Assembly: GCA_943329665.2 (NCBI GenBank)
Contig: CALQEU020000018.1
Span: 4,413-68,412, forward strand
DNA: 64,000 nucleotides
DNA from: JAJTFW01 sp903922455
GTDB taxonomy: Bacteria; Bacteroidota; Bacteroidia; AKYH767-A; OLB10
Direction: 5' to 3'
Under the pieces are notes generated by a model, which made no database searches, was not told the DNA's origin, and was given only the letters and a program-made list of their open reading frames with translations. Shown here piece by piece: positions 8,061 through 16,815 of this stretch. Made by a program: the position numbers and the translations under genes. The number at the start of each line of letters is the position of its first letter. Positions within the stretch are counted from its first letter, which is position 1.

Positions 8061-8500
8061 ATGAGAAATTTTTATTTCAGCTATTGCTATCGCTATTTTT
8101 TTTCAGTGAATGATGAAAGAGCACAATTAAGTAGTTTTGCCAATGCCGATTTTGAGCTAAATAGCTTTGCAAATTGGACTTGAATAATAGGATATTGCTA
8201 TCCTATAAATTCAATTACTCCTGGAATTGTAGCGGGTCGTATTATCATCATGACGGTTTCCGGCACAGATCCTAATACCAATGGCGCTATAATTGTGGCG
8301 GATCGTGTCGGACAATTTTCAGCATATTTAGGCAATGAGGATGTAGGCGCACAAGCAGAACAGTTAAGTTATCAAATAGCAGTAGATGCAATGAATGCAC
8401 TGTATATTTATCGATATACGATGGAGTTGGAAGATCCAAGTCATACAATAACGAACATCCTCGTTTCGCAAATAAAGGGTCCGCTCAAATCGGAATAGAA
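8061..8500 (+). pseudogene. Decayed N-terminus of a large secreted (PKD-type) surface protein
   Basis: The region can be read only by changing frame several times. From the ATG at 8061 a broken signal peptide leads into SSFANADFELNSFANWT, then a stop at 8181-8183. In a shifted frame it continues GYCYPINSITPGIVAGR, then SGTDPNTNGAIIVADR, LGNEDVGAQAEQLSY and YTMELEDPSH. A further shift near 8450 gives NNEHPRF. These blocks match the first about 140 residues usual in very large PKD/Ig-repeat surface proteins of Bacteroidota (family order: FExGxxxNWT..., ITPGIVAGRH..., LGNxxxGAQAEQLSY..., LEDPxHxxxxQPRF). The rest of the protein is absent. The 82-residue frame at 8250-8498 is part of this remnant and not a gene. 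Confidence 0.7.
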
Positions 8501-8522
8501 CGTTGATCGATTTTTAGTAATT

Positions 8523-9392
8523 TTAAAAAAGTTCGAGCGCCCATCGATACTGATAATTTTCGCCAACGCCTAAACAAAGTATTCCTTCTTTCTCAGCAAT
8601 TTCTCCGGTGGCTTGAACTCCATCCGCAATTCCTTGCCAAGGTTCAATGCATAAAAAGTCAGCGCCCTTCGCAGCCCACAAACCAAGGTAGGGACAAGAG
8701 TTCACCGTTACAGTTAATCCATGCTCATGTTTGGTAGAACGCAAATGGATTTGTTGGGAATTTATTTTTTTAAACACTAAGGCATCGTTAGCAAAAAGTT
8801 CTTTTGTAAGATGGATTTTTTGGGAGTTGAAAAATGCAGTAGGAGCAACGTCAATCAGTCCATCTTTTATAGGCCAGCGTTCCGAATGTTCTTCTTGGTC
8901 AAATTCTAAATAATAATCATCATAGCTATCTCGTAGATCAAGAGGTACACGAAAAGCAGGATGCGCACCTACCGAAAAATACATTTTTTCGTTTCCAGTA
9001 TTTGTCACCGAATAAGTAATAATTATTTCAGATTCGATTAATTGATAGTGGATATCGAAATGAAAATTGAATGGATAATTTTTTCGGGTATTCTCATCGT
9101 CCGACAAGCGAAAAACTACTTGATGATTTTGTAGCTCTAACACTGAAAAAGTTTCCTCTCTCGCAAACCCGTGTCGAGGTAAAGTGTATTTTTTTTGCTG
9201 ATGGATGTATTCATTATTCTTTAACTGCCCAACAATAGGAAACAATACCGGAGAATGTTTCGTCCAGGCCGCACCTTGCCAAATATATTCTAGTCGATGC
9301 TGCTTATGATAAACACTGCATAGTTCAGCCCCTAAAGGCAAAATCGCGATTTTTACTTTTTCGTTCTCTAAAAACACTTTTTTACTGTCCAT
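8523..9392 (-). CDS. Aldose 1-epimerase family protein (LacX-like)
   Basis: 289 residues of the galactose-mutarotase fold. Visible family features are LPLGAELCSV near the N-terminus, HSPVLFPIVGQL and LPRHGFAREE. A conserved SVGAHPAFRVP holds the active-site His, and FLCIEPWQGIAD holds the Glu-containing segment near the C-terminus. The family interconverts sugar anomers; the substrate of this LacX-like branch is undefined. Cytoplasmic, no signal peptide. It is probably a single-gene transcript: its upstream neighbour region is repeat and remnant DNA. Confidence 0.85.
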   Translation of the reverse strand: MDSKKVFLENEKVKIAILPLGAELCSVYHKQHRLEYIWQGAAWTKHSPVLFPIVGQLKNNEYIHQQKKYTLPRHGFAREETFSVLELQNHQVVFRLSDDENTRKNYPFNFHFDIHYQLIESEIIITYSVTNTGNEKMYFSVGAHPAFRVPLDLRDSYDDYYLEFDQEEHSERWPIKDGLIDVAPTAFFNSQKIHLTKELFANDALVFKKINSQQIHLRSTKHEHGLTVTVNSCPYLGLWAAKGADFLCIEPWQGIADGVQATGEIAEKEGILCLGVGENYQYRWALELF

Positions 9393-9430
9393 TGTTAAAT
9401 AAATTATGCTACTAACTATATTTTCTGATA

Positions 9431-9467
9431 GGCCCTACCTATGCTAAAGCTTCGGCAGGCAGGCACT
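9431..9467. repeat. CCTACC...GGCAGG palindromic dispersed repeat
   Basis: CCTACCTATGCTAAAGCTTC followed by GGCAGGCAGGC, an imperfect inverted repeat centred on AAAGCTTC. The same unit occurs at 24488-24597. Confidence 0.55.
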
Positions 9468-9581
9468 GATTTTTTAAGATGGTAGCGAGACTTCGCTATG
9501 ATTTTTTATGATTGATTTTTTTGTAAAACTTTCGCATTTCGTGTTTATTCGCATTTCGCGTCAATTAAAATTTGTAGAAAC

Positions 9582-9680
9582 CTAAAGTTTTATACAAACG
9601 TTTTTTTCCTCCGTAAAGAAATTCAATGCCTCAAATCCACCTTCTCTGCCAACTCCCGACGATTTGACTCCTCCGAAAGG
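9582..9680 (-). pseudogene. 3' remnant of a second aminomuconate-semialdehyde dehydrogenase
   Basis: 33 codons including the stop. They are identical in protein to the end of the intact dehydrogenase at 10762 apart from one Ile-to-Val change. Over 100 bases (9581-9680 versus 10761-10860) there are five differences. Most are synonymous or at the very end, so the copy seems to have been selected as a coding sequence before it was cut. The match stops abruptly at 9680 where Fic-like sequence begins. Confidence 0.8.
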
Positions 9681-9685
9681 TACAA

Positions 9686-9859
9686 CATTTCCAAGAGGCA
9701 CTCACTTCAGAAAGATTGTTTTCATGGCATTCTGCACTGTTTCCGGTTGGAAGAAGTGGAATGCAAAAGATTGTCGTTGGTCAATGGCGAAACAATTCGC
9801 CGGATGATCCTATGCAAGTGCTATCTGGTCCTATGGGCAAGGAGCTTCAAGTATTTTAA
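9686..9859 (+). pseudogene. Internal fragment of a Fic family (DUF4172-type) gene
   Basis: 57 open codons with no start of their own. They contain LTSERLFSWHSALFPVGRSG, then KIVVGQWRN and PMQVLSGPMGKE. These are recognisable as the segment just before the Fic core in DUF4172-Fic proteins (family pattern ERLxxWHAALFPTGxSG...VGxWR...MQVVSGPxGRE). The HPFxxGNGR catalytic part is missing, and a TAA follows the last recognisable residues. This is a leftover AMPylation-type gene and not a functional one. Confidence 0.7.
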
Positions 9860-9966
9860 GCAAAGTTTTCTTCTGTTATTTTTAAAAGAATGTATCGAGG
9901 TGTTTTTCTACTGAATATGAGTGAATTTTGGTTGCCGCATATTGTTTGACAATTGGGTGATAAACA

Positions 9967-9992
9967 AAAAGGAGCAATTAATTGCTCCTTTT
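9967..9992. terminator. Perfect 26-base palindrome, bidirectional terminator
   Basis: AAAAGGAGCAATT and its exact reverse complement, followed by T-rich DNA on both strands. It lies downstream of the Cache lipoprotein gene (minus strand) and downstream of the Fic remnant (plus strand). Confidence 0.7.
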
Positions 9993-10067
9993 ATTGTCTG
10001 AACATATTCTCTAGTGTACTTCTAACTATCGTAATTGATCATTTAAAATCTACAAATCCAACAGGCA

Positions 10068-10571
10068 TTATAGCGCTAAATCGGTAGTTGCTACAGCAAT
10101 AGTTTTTCCGTTTACTATGACAGGAACAGCTCTCGTTTTCATCCAGATATTGCCACCACCAGCATCGAAATATGGGGCAGTCCATATTGCGTACCCGCTA
10201 TCTATTGGTTGTCTTAGCCAAGTTTGATTATTAATATGGTATGCCGTGTCCATAAGGCTTGTAGTTAATAAACTATCTGCTGATCGATACCAGTAAGGAC
10301 TATCAGTTGCGATTTCAGAACTATCTAATAACGTTACAGTAGTACCAAAAAAGTAAGAAGGACTGCTTTGCAAATATTGTTTTACACGGTTAGATAAATC
10401 TACCGATGTTGGTGGAGTAGCTACTAAATTTGAAACAAATCCATTTAAAGATACTTCGACTTGCTGTTCGTGAGTTAGCACAGTTGCCGTCACTTCTGTT
10501 TCATCCTTTTTACAAGAGTTTGTTAATGATAGGCATGTGGCCAGAATAATTAAATTCAATGTCTTTTTCAT
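10068..10571 (-). CDS. Lipoprotein with a Cache-like (PDC) sensor fold remnant
   Basis: 167 residues; lipoprotein signal ending LTNSCKKD (Cys20). The C-terminal 60 residues (IWTAPYFDAGGGNIWMKTRA, VPVIVNGK, AVATTDL) match the closing part of dCache/PDC extracellular sensor domains. Normally these sit between transmembrane segments of histidine kinases, chemoreceptors or cyclases. Here there is no membrane helix and no output domain. It could therefore be a lipid-anchored ligand-binding protein or a trimmed sensor. It sits between a dehydrogenase gene and the partial copy of that gene, which suggests local rearrangement. Confidence 0.6.
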   Translation of the reverse strand: MKKTLNLIILATCLSLTNSCKKDETEVTATVLTHEQQVEVSLNGFVSNLVATPPTSVDLSNRVKQYLQSSPSYFFGTTVTLLDSSEIATDSPYWYRSADSLLTTSLMDTAYHINNQTWLRQPIDSGYAIWTAPYFDAGGGNIWMKTRAVPVIVNGKTIAVATTDLAL

Positions 10572-10736
10572 GTTTGTTATTTATAAATCGAATCAAAGCT
10601 AACGAAATTAAACAATAGACCAGGCAGAAAATTTAATTATAAAACGCCTAATAAAGTCTTCTCAGAGAAAATTGCACTTATAACTTGAACTTAGAAATTA
10701 GTATTATTCGTAATTCGTACATTCGTATCGATTCGT

Positions 10737-10754
10737 TCCCGATAGCTATCGGGA
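10737..10754. repeat. TCCCGATAGCTATCGGGA palindrome
   Basis: An 18-base perfect palindrome just downstream of the dehydrogenase stop at 10762 on the minus strand. I recall this word as frequent in Bacteroidota genomes. A shortened form, TCGATAGCTATCGA, occurs at about 34946-34959. Confidence 0.6.
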
Positions 10755-10761
10755 TCGTAAC

Positions 10762-12204
10762 CTACAATTTTATACAAATATTTTTTTCCTCCGTAAAGAA
10801 ATTCAATGCCTCAAATCCACCTTCTCTGCCAACTCCCGAAGATTTGACTCCTCCGAAAGGTGTACGAAGATCGCGCAAGAGCCAGCAATTGATCCACACG
10901 ATTCCACTGTGCAATTTAGCGGCTACATGATGCGCTTTGGTAAGATGCTGCGTCCACACAGAAGCTGCTAATCCGTAATTGGTACTGTTCGCATAACTCA
11001 ATACTTCTTCTTCTGTATCGAACGGTTGTAGTGTTACTACCGGACCAAATATTTCTTCCTGATTAGTTCGGCAATCATGCGGAAGTCCTTCGATGATGGT
11101 GGGTGCAATGAAATACCCCTCTGCAAACTCACCATCTAACTGAACTCGGTTTCCTCCGTGTAAAATTTTACCTCCTTCTTCTTGTGCTAACGCAATATAG
11201 GATAGAATTTTTTCCATATGTGGTTTGGAGACAATAGCGCCCAACCAATTTTTGTCATCGGAAGGATCTCCTACTTTTAATTTTTTTACTTCTTCTAAAA
11301 ACGCAAGTTTAAATTTTTCATACAACGGTCTTTCAATAAAAATACGCGAACCACATAAACATATTTCACCTTGATTGGCAAATGAAGAGCGCACTGTTGT
11401 TTTTACAGCTTTATCAAAGTCGCAATCTGCGAAAATAATGGTTGGATTTTTTCCTCCTAACTCTAAGGAAAGTTTTTTAAACATGGGCGCAGCAACTCGA
11501 GCAATATGTTCTCCGGTTTTGGTTCCGCCGGTAAATGATATTGCTTGAATTTTTGGGTGAGCAACAATGGCAGATCCTACTTTTGTTCCCAATCCGTGAA
11601 CAATGTTCAGAACCCCTGCTGGAATTCCTGCTTCAATCGCTAATTCGGAAAGCAAATAGGCCGTCATGGGTGTGATTTCACTGGGCTTGGCTACCACACA
11701 ATTTCCAGAAGCTAAGGCAGGCGCAATTTTCCATGAGAATAAATACAGAGGTAAATTCCACGGAGAAATACATCCTGCAATTCCTATTGGAGTTCTGAGT
11801 GTATAATTTAAGGCTACATCACCCATCGAATGTGTTTCTGTGCTTTGATGCAATGCAGCCGTTGCATAAAAATGAAAATTGTCAACAGCTCTTGGAATAT
11901 CTACTGTTCTTGCTAACCATACGGGCTTACCGTTATCAACAGATTCGGCGACTGCAAATTTTTCTAGATTTTTTTCAATTAATTCACTTAATCGAATTAA
12001 TAACGCTGAACGTTTTTGTGTTGGCAATGCACTCCATATCGGAAAGGCGTCTTGTGCTGCTTTTACCGCGAGCTCAACATCTTGCTCATTACTATCCGGA
12101 ATCAAACTATATACCTTTCCAGTTGAAGGATTGTAGTTGTCGAGATAATTTCCTGAGATGGGCTCAACTAAAACGCCGTTGATATAATTCTTGATTTTTT
12201 GCAT
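10762..12204 (-). CDS. 2-aminomuconate-6-semialdehyde dehydrogenase
   Basis: 480-residue ALDH. Active-site residues: Asn150 (ISPWNLP), Glu248 (LELGGKN) and Cys282 (NQGEICLCGSR). GEICLC, WINCWLLRDLRTPFGG and the SSGVGREGG end are characteristic of the aminomuconate / hydroxymuconate semialdehyde dehydrogenase branch (ALDH8-like). It should oxidise the ACMSD product to 2-aminomuconate with NAD. This is the third step of the 3-hydroxyanthranilate branch whose other enzymes are at 16816 and 2799. A 100-base copy of its 3' end lies 1.18 kb downstream (9582-9680). Confidence 0.88.
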   Translation of the reverse strand: MQKIKNYINGVLVEPISGNYLDNYNPSTGKVYSLIPDSNEQDVELAVKAAQDAFPIWSALPTQKRSALLIRLSELIEKNLEKFAVAESVDNGKPVWLARTVDIPRAVDNFHFYATAALHQSTETHSMGDVALNYTLRTPIGIAGCISPWNLPLYLFSWKIAPALASGNCVVAKPSEITPMTAYLLSELAIEAGIPAGVLNIVHGLGTKVGSAIVAHPKIQAISFTGGTKTGEHIARVAAPMFKKLSLELGGKNPTIIFADCDFDKAVKTTVRSSFANQGEICLCGSRIFIERPLYEKFKLAFLEEVKKLKVGDPSDDKNWLGAIVSKPHMEKILSYIALAQEEGGKILHGGNRVQLDGEFAEGYFIAPTIIEGLPHDCRTNQEEIFGPVVTLQPFDTEEEVLSYANSTNYGLAASVWTQHLTKAHHVAAKLHSGIVWINCWLLRDLRTPFGGVKSSGVGREGGFEALNFFTEEKNICIKL

Positions 12205-12448
12205 TGAATTCTAACTAGTATTTTCTTTTTCGCTTGGAAGAACACAAGATTTCAACATCGAGATCGGAATTGTATTCAGCGTTGTAAAAGTATGAATTTC
12301 ATCCCATGTTTTTTTGCTTGCAGGATCAAAATGGAATTGTTATCTTGCGTTAAACTAAGCAAAACCCTCCCCTTACATGTTTGGTATTCAATTAGACAGG
12401 TTGTCAAATCTGTTGAATAGATTTCTGTCGACGCACTTTAAGCTAAAA

Positions 12449-15025
12449 ATGGAATCCGTTATTGGTTTTTTAATCTTCTTGTATTCATTCTTTGCTCCAG
12501 TAGTGGCCTATTCGCAATTGCATGATACGGTAAAGGTGGCTGCCTACAATTTATTAAAATACCCCGATATAAGTTCAGGGTCTGCATCGGCTGCAGATAC
12601 TACACTTCGCCATCCCTTTTATAGAACTGCAATTATAGCAATGAATCCAGATATTTTAGTGGTGGAGGAGGTTCAATCAACAGCAGGATTTAATTGGTTT
12701 TTGAATGGTGTGATGAATAGTACTACGATTCAATATGGCGCTGCTACTTTTGTGAATGGCCCAGATACCGATGCAGGTCTCTATTATAAGATATCAAAAT
12801 TTCAATTTATTAATTCCAAAACGATTGTTACTAATTTAAGAAATATCTATGAATTTAAGTTGGTGCATATTGCTTCAGGTGATACGTTAAGAGTTTATGG
12901 AGTTCATTTAAAAGCTAGTTCAGGTTCGGTGGAGGAACAAATTCGTACTGCCGAAGTAGATAGTTTACGAAAAGTGACTAATGCATTATTACCAGGTTCT
13001 AATTTTGTGGTAATGGGTGATTTTAATATTTATTCAAGCAGTGAACCAGCATATCAAAAGTTGCTACTTGATCAATCAGGGAACGAAGGCCATTTTATTG
13101 ACATGATTAATATTACGGGCATCTGGAATAATGCTGCCTATTCTATTTATCATACACAGTCAACAAGGACTCGACTATTTGGCGCCGGTGTTGAAGGTGG
13201 ATTGGATGATCGATTTGATATGATTCTATATTCGCAAGCCATTTCTCTTGCTGGCGGAATGGAAGTAGTCCCCAATTCTTTGGAGGCTTTTGGTAATGAT
13301 GGAAATCATTATAATGATTCATTGAATCATCCTACTAATACGTTTGCAAGTCCAACCATCATTAATGCTTTATACAATGCATCCGATCACTTGCCTGTAA
13401 CGATGAAATTTACATTCCCCATTTCGTTAGGCGGAGATGTAGGTGTAACAGCGCTGCTTACAAATGGTACGTATTGCCCATCTGCAAATAGAACGATACA
13501 ATTGCGAGTTCATAATTTTGCCTCCAGTACCATTAATTTTAGTTCTTCATTAGTTACAGTAAATGCCTCTATTAAAAATCCAAATAATGCAATGCAGACC
13601 TTTGATCTTTTACTCAGTTCAGGTTCACTTGCACCCGGCCAAGATACTATTGTAACATTAGGAATAAATTATTCGGCAACTGTACCTGGTTCTTATTTAG
13701 TAAATGCGTTTACTAGTTTAACAGGTGATGTAAATACTACCAACAATGCAATGGCACAAAGTTCTTTTTCTATTCTTGGTGGTGGAGTGTCTAGCGTTTC
13801 TCCTGCAGGACCATTACAAATATGTTCTGGTAATGCTGTAACATTAACGGCTAGTTCTGGAATAAGTTATTTGTGGTCAACCGGCGCTACTACTTCTACT
13901 ATTTCCGCGAGTGCTGCAGGTTCGTATAGTGTTAGTGTAACTTCTGTTGGTGGATGTGTGTCTACAAGTAATATCGTTAATGTAAGCATTGGATCAACTC
14001 CTCTTTTGCAAAACTTATTTTCTGAAAGCATGGGAATTACAACAGGTACTATTCCTATTGCTACCCACGAAAATGCAAATGGATTTCAGAATATAGCGTT
14101 CACCATGACAGGTACTGCAGACGTGCGCATCACACAAACTTCGGGCGGTTACGCAGGAGCAAGTGTGGGATCAAATATTTTTATCACAAATATTGTTGGG
14201 CGATATTTTACCATCTCTGGAATCAATTCCATGAATTCAAATAGCATGGAGGTTAGTTTTGGGATTTATAAAAGTACAGTTGGTAGTACTGGCCAAGATT
14301 TAAAAGTTCAGGTGAGTACTGACAATATTAATTTTACGGACTTGTCTTTTCCTGTGATTACTGGAGGTTCAGGATGGTATTTGCGTACTGCTACTGGTTC
14401 TATTCCTAAATCTACTCATCTGCATTTGCGGTTTTATCAATCAACTGCAGCCGCACAATACCGAATTGATGATGTAATTTTTAAATATATTCCTGATCCC
14501 ACCATTACGGCTTCCGATACCATTATTTGTCCGGGCGATTCGGTGTTGTTAACTGCTACTTCCGGAAATAGTTATTTGTGGAATACTGGCGCCACTACAT
14601 CCAGCATTTACGTACATGCTGCAGGAAGTTATTCAGTTACCATCGATTGTGGTAACGCTTCGCCAGTGGTTATTCAAAATTGTGCAGGATCCACAGTGCT
14701 TACTGTTAAATGCATGATCGAAGGATCTTATGTTCTTAATGGTGAATTAACACCTCGACTCTATAACGTTGGTGCCACTACGAATAACTTGCTTTGTGAT
14801 ACCGTACAGCTTCAATGGAGAAATGCTTCTGCACCTTATACGCTCATTCAATCGACGCAAGCCGTTATGGACATCTTCGGAAATTTTTCAGTTCCCGTGC
14901 CGGTAGGTTTATTGAATCAATCGTATTATTTAGTAGTAAGACAATTGTCTTCTATAGAAACATGGAGCAAATTACCCGTGATGATGAGTGGAGCAACTAT
15001 CTTTTACGATTTTAGTACTCCTTAA
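12449..15025 (+). CDS. Secreted endonuclease/exonuclease/phosphatase protein with Ig-like repeats
   Basis: 858 residues from the ATG at 12449. An upstream frame start at 12377 adds 24 residues before a clear signal peptide (FFAPVVAYSQ), so the inner start is preferred. The N-terminal 320 residues are an EEP-fold phosphodiesterase with its signature motifs: VVEEVQS, GVHLKAS, VVMGDFNIY and the final ASDHLPV. Next come a CARDB-like segment, a SYLWSTGATTSTISASAAGS Ig/PKD-like repeat, a jelly-roll-like region, and a second such repeat. The last about 105 residues resemble a domain that in other Bacteroidota proteins precedes a dockerin-like tail. No T9SS sorting signal is present, so the C-terminus may be shortened. 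Probable role: extracellular nuclease or phosphodiesterase. Confidence 0.75.
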   Translation: MESVIGFLIFLYSFFAPVVAYSQLHDTVKVAAYNLLKYPDISSGSASAADTTLRHPFYRTAIIAMNPDILVVEEVQSTAGFNWFLNGVMNSTTIQYGAATFVNGPDTDAGLYYKISKFQFINSKTIVTNLRNIYEFKLVHIASGDTLRVYGVHLKASSGSVEEQIRTAEVDSLRKVTNALLPGSNFVVMGDFNIYSSSEPAYQKLLLDQSGNEGHFIDMINITGIWNNAAYSIYHTQSTRTRLFGAGVEGGLDDRFDMILYSQAISLAGGMEVVPNSLEAFGNDGNHYNDSLNHPTNTFASPTIINALYNASDHLPVTMKFTFPISLGGDVGVTALLTNGTYCPSANRTIQLRVHNFASSTINFSSSLVTVNASIKNPNNAMQTFDLLLSSGSLAPGQDTIVTLGINYSATVPGSYLVNAFTSLTGDVNTTNNAMAQSSFSILGGGVSSVSPAGPLQICSGNAVTLTASSGISYLWSTGATTSTISASAAGSYSVSVTSVGGCVSTSNIVNVSIGSTPLLQNLFSESMGITTGTIPIATHENANGFQNIAFTMTGTADVRITQTSGGYAGASVGSNIFITNIVGRYFTISGINSMNSNSMEVSFGIYKSTVGSTGQDLKVQVSTDNINFTDLSFPVITGGSGWYLRTATGSIPKSTHLHLRFYQSTAAAQYRIDDVIFKYIPDPTITASDTIICPGDSVLLTATSGNSYLWNTGATTSSIYVHAAGSYSVTIDCGNASPVVIQNCAGSTVLTVKCMIEGSYVLNGELTPRLYNVGATTNNLLCDTVQLQWRNASAPYTLIQSTQAVMDIFGNFSVPVPVGLLNQSYYLVVRQLSSIETWSKLPVMMSGATIFYDFSTP

Positions 15026-15030
15026 AAAAA

Positions 15031-15447
15031 TTAATTGCAATCGCATTCAACATCGTTATTTAAATCAATTACAGTAACAATACTTGCTTGTGTATTACAA
15101 TTTCCAACAATGATGCGTACATGTTGTCCATCGTGCGTAGTTCCTTCTACTGCATACTTAGGGCAAGGTTTGGATTTCATATCGCTTTTTGAATAATTGA
15201 TTTCTCCCGTTTGTAAAATTTCTTTTACTTCTGATTCATCAATGCTGCGGCAATCCATCCGACATTGTGCGTGCTTCGTGTAGTAAATTTGTTGATGACG
15301 AAAAGCAGCTTGGCGATGGTCGCTTTCGTTTCGCGTGGGTGTATTTTCTTCTGCAGGCTTTTTGAAAAAAAGTAAATAAAGTAAAAGAAGAATTCCTAAA
15401 ACGATTAGGGACCCAAGATTTTTTTTCTTCGACGTGCCCATCTTCAA
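15031..15447 (-). CDS. DUF4258 protein with N-terminal membrane anchor
   Basis: 138 residues. One hydrophobic segment (SLIVLGILLLLYLLFF) near the N-terminus is followed by the DUF4258 domain: YTKHAQCRMDCRSIDESEV, a PCPKYAVEG block, DGQHVRIIVGNC, and VTVIDLNNDVECDCN at the end. Six or more cysteines are conserved in the membrane-anchored Bacteroidota form. The function is unknown. MKMG allows a second start at 15441. It ends six bases after the convergent nuclease gene's stop, and begins 13 bases downstream of the SDR stop on the same strand, so it may be co-transcribed with it. Confidence 0.75.
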   Translation of the reverse strand: MKMGTSKKKNLGSLIVLGILLLLYLLFFKKPAEENTPTRNESDHRQAAFRHQQIYYTKHAQCRMDCRSIDESEVKEILQTGEINYSKSDMKSKPCPKYAVEGTTHDGQHVRIIVGNCNTQASIVTVIDLNNDVECDCN

Positions 15448-15460
15448 AAACAGTAGTTAA

Positions 15461-16252
15461 TTACAAACAAGAAGTTCTTCCGCCATCTACTGGAAGATTA
15501 ATTCCAGTAATATAAGAGGCTGCGGGGGAAGCTAAAAAAGCAATGGCATTCGCAATCTCTGAAGGATCAGCAAATCGACCCATCGGAATTTCACTTTCCA
15601 TTTCATGAGTAATTACATTCTCCGCGTTACCTGTATTTTTTGACTTAGTAGAAATGATACTCTGCAAACGTTGCGTCGAAGTAGCTCCCGGTAAAACATT
15701 ATTCACGGTAATTCCAAATGATGCCACTTCACCTGCTAAAGTCTTCGACCAATTGGCAACCGCTGCTCTGATGGTATTGGAAACGCCAAGACCTTTCAAA
15801 GGTTGTTTTACAGAGGTACTGATGACATTAATAATGCGACCGTACTTTTCTTTCTTCATCCCATCTAACAAGGCCTGAGCTAAAATGTGATTACAGAGCA
15901 AGTGATTGGAAAAAGCAGAAACAAATTCTTCCGTTTTCGCTTGTGCAATAGGTCCAGCGGGAGGGCCACCTGTATTATTTACTAGGATATGAATGGGATT
16001 ATTGGCTTTCACATATCCATCTAAAATAGATTTCAATTGATCGGGATTTGCAAAATCAGCAACTAGATAGGAGTGGTGCTGACTCTCGGCTTTATGAAGA
16101 GTTGCTACGGCTTCTTTCAATTTCTCTTCATTTCGAGCCAATAAAATCACATGAGCACCCATTAACGCGAGTTGTGTGGCGGCCGCAAAACCAATCCCTT
16201 GTGTACTACCACAAACCAATGCGGTTTTGCCTTGTAAGTTTAGATCCATCAT
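15461..16252 (-). CDS. Short-chain dehydrogenase/reductase
   Basis: 263 residues with the classical SDR layout. TGxxxGIG appears here as GSTQGIG near residue 15, then NNTGG. The active-site Tyr/Lys region is altered: the usual YxxxK after the catalytic Ser is SNTIRAAV here, as in an atypical subgroup. The C-terminal end (YITGINLPVDGG) is normal. SDRs of this type lie with 3-hydroxyanthranilate degradation genes in other Bacteroidota, as I recall, but their reaction in the pathway is not assigned. MMDLN allows a start at 16249 too. The missing YxxxK argues against ordinary ketoreductase chemistry. Confidence 0.75.
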   Translation of the reverse strand: MMDLNLQGKTALVCGSTQGIGFAAATQLALMGAHVILLARNEEKLKEAVATLHKAESQHHSYLVADFANPDQLKSILDGYVKANNPIHILVNNTGGPPAGPIAQAKTEEFVSAFSNHLLCNHILAQALLDGMKKEKYGRIINVISTSVKQPLKGLGVSNTIRAAVANWSKTLAGEVASFGITVNNVLPGATSTQRLQSIISTKSKNTGNAENVITHEMESEIPMGRFADPSEIANAIAFLASPAASYITGINLPVDGGRTSCL

Positions 16253-16317
16253 ATTGCGAAGATATTATTATTTAGGCAGAATAATACCTATGACAATTGG
16301 ATGCTAGCCTAATTATT

Positions 16318-16590
16318 TTAAATGTACTGGCGGTATCTTGATAATAAGTTTAAAAGTTATGATAAGTTTCAAGATCATTCGATTTTTCAAATGAAACGAA
16401 TTTGTATTAAAAACAAAATTTTTATTTTTTACCAAAGAGTCACGGATTACACAGAGGTTCACGGCGAGTGAGTAATACCAATTGAATACTATTCTACCCC
16501 CCCCCCAATTTTACATGTACAGACGGTATAACTTGATAATTAGATTAAAAGTTATGGTAAGTATCCAGATCATTTTAAAATAGTGATTTA
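16318..16590. repeat. Diverged direct repeat around a C10 tract, with CCGTG-type repeat DNA
   Basis: Two about 75-base copies (about 16318-16395 and 16510-16585) share TGTAC..CGGTAT, CTTGATAAT, TTAAAAGTTATG and AGATCATT. Between them are ten consecutive C (16497-16506) and CACGGATTACACAGAGGTTC. At 16608-16650 follows CTCCGTGTTTCTCCGTGCTT and related words. The 63-residue minus-strand frame here (NHGGTEKARRNTE) is just the translation of this repeat. No gene is seen between 16253 and 16815. Confidence 0.5.
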
Positions 16591-16815
16591 TAAAAGACGA
16601 AAAATTCTCCGTGTTTCTCCGTGCTTTCTCCGTTCCTCCGTGGTTAGAATTCGAACTTTTTTCGGAGTTACGAACATACTTCATAGATTGTGTCCAAAGC
16701 AAAGCTATTTTGCGATTGGACTATTTAATTTGTGAATCTTATCTAATAGGGGAAGTATGAAAAGCCCATTATTGTTTTATTTTTTCTAATTTAGTACTCC
16801 AAAAAAGGAATAATT

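Noticed and set aside
8250..8498. 82-residue frame as an independent gene
   Set aside because: Its residues are the middle of a conserved domain whose start and continuation lie in other frames; it is part of a pseudogene.
16511..16702. 63-residue minus-strand frame
   Set aside because: NHGGTEKARRNTE is the translation of a dispersed CTCCGTG-type repeat, not a protein.
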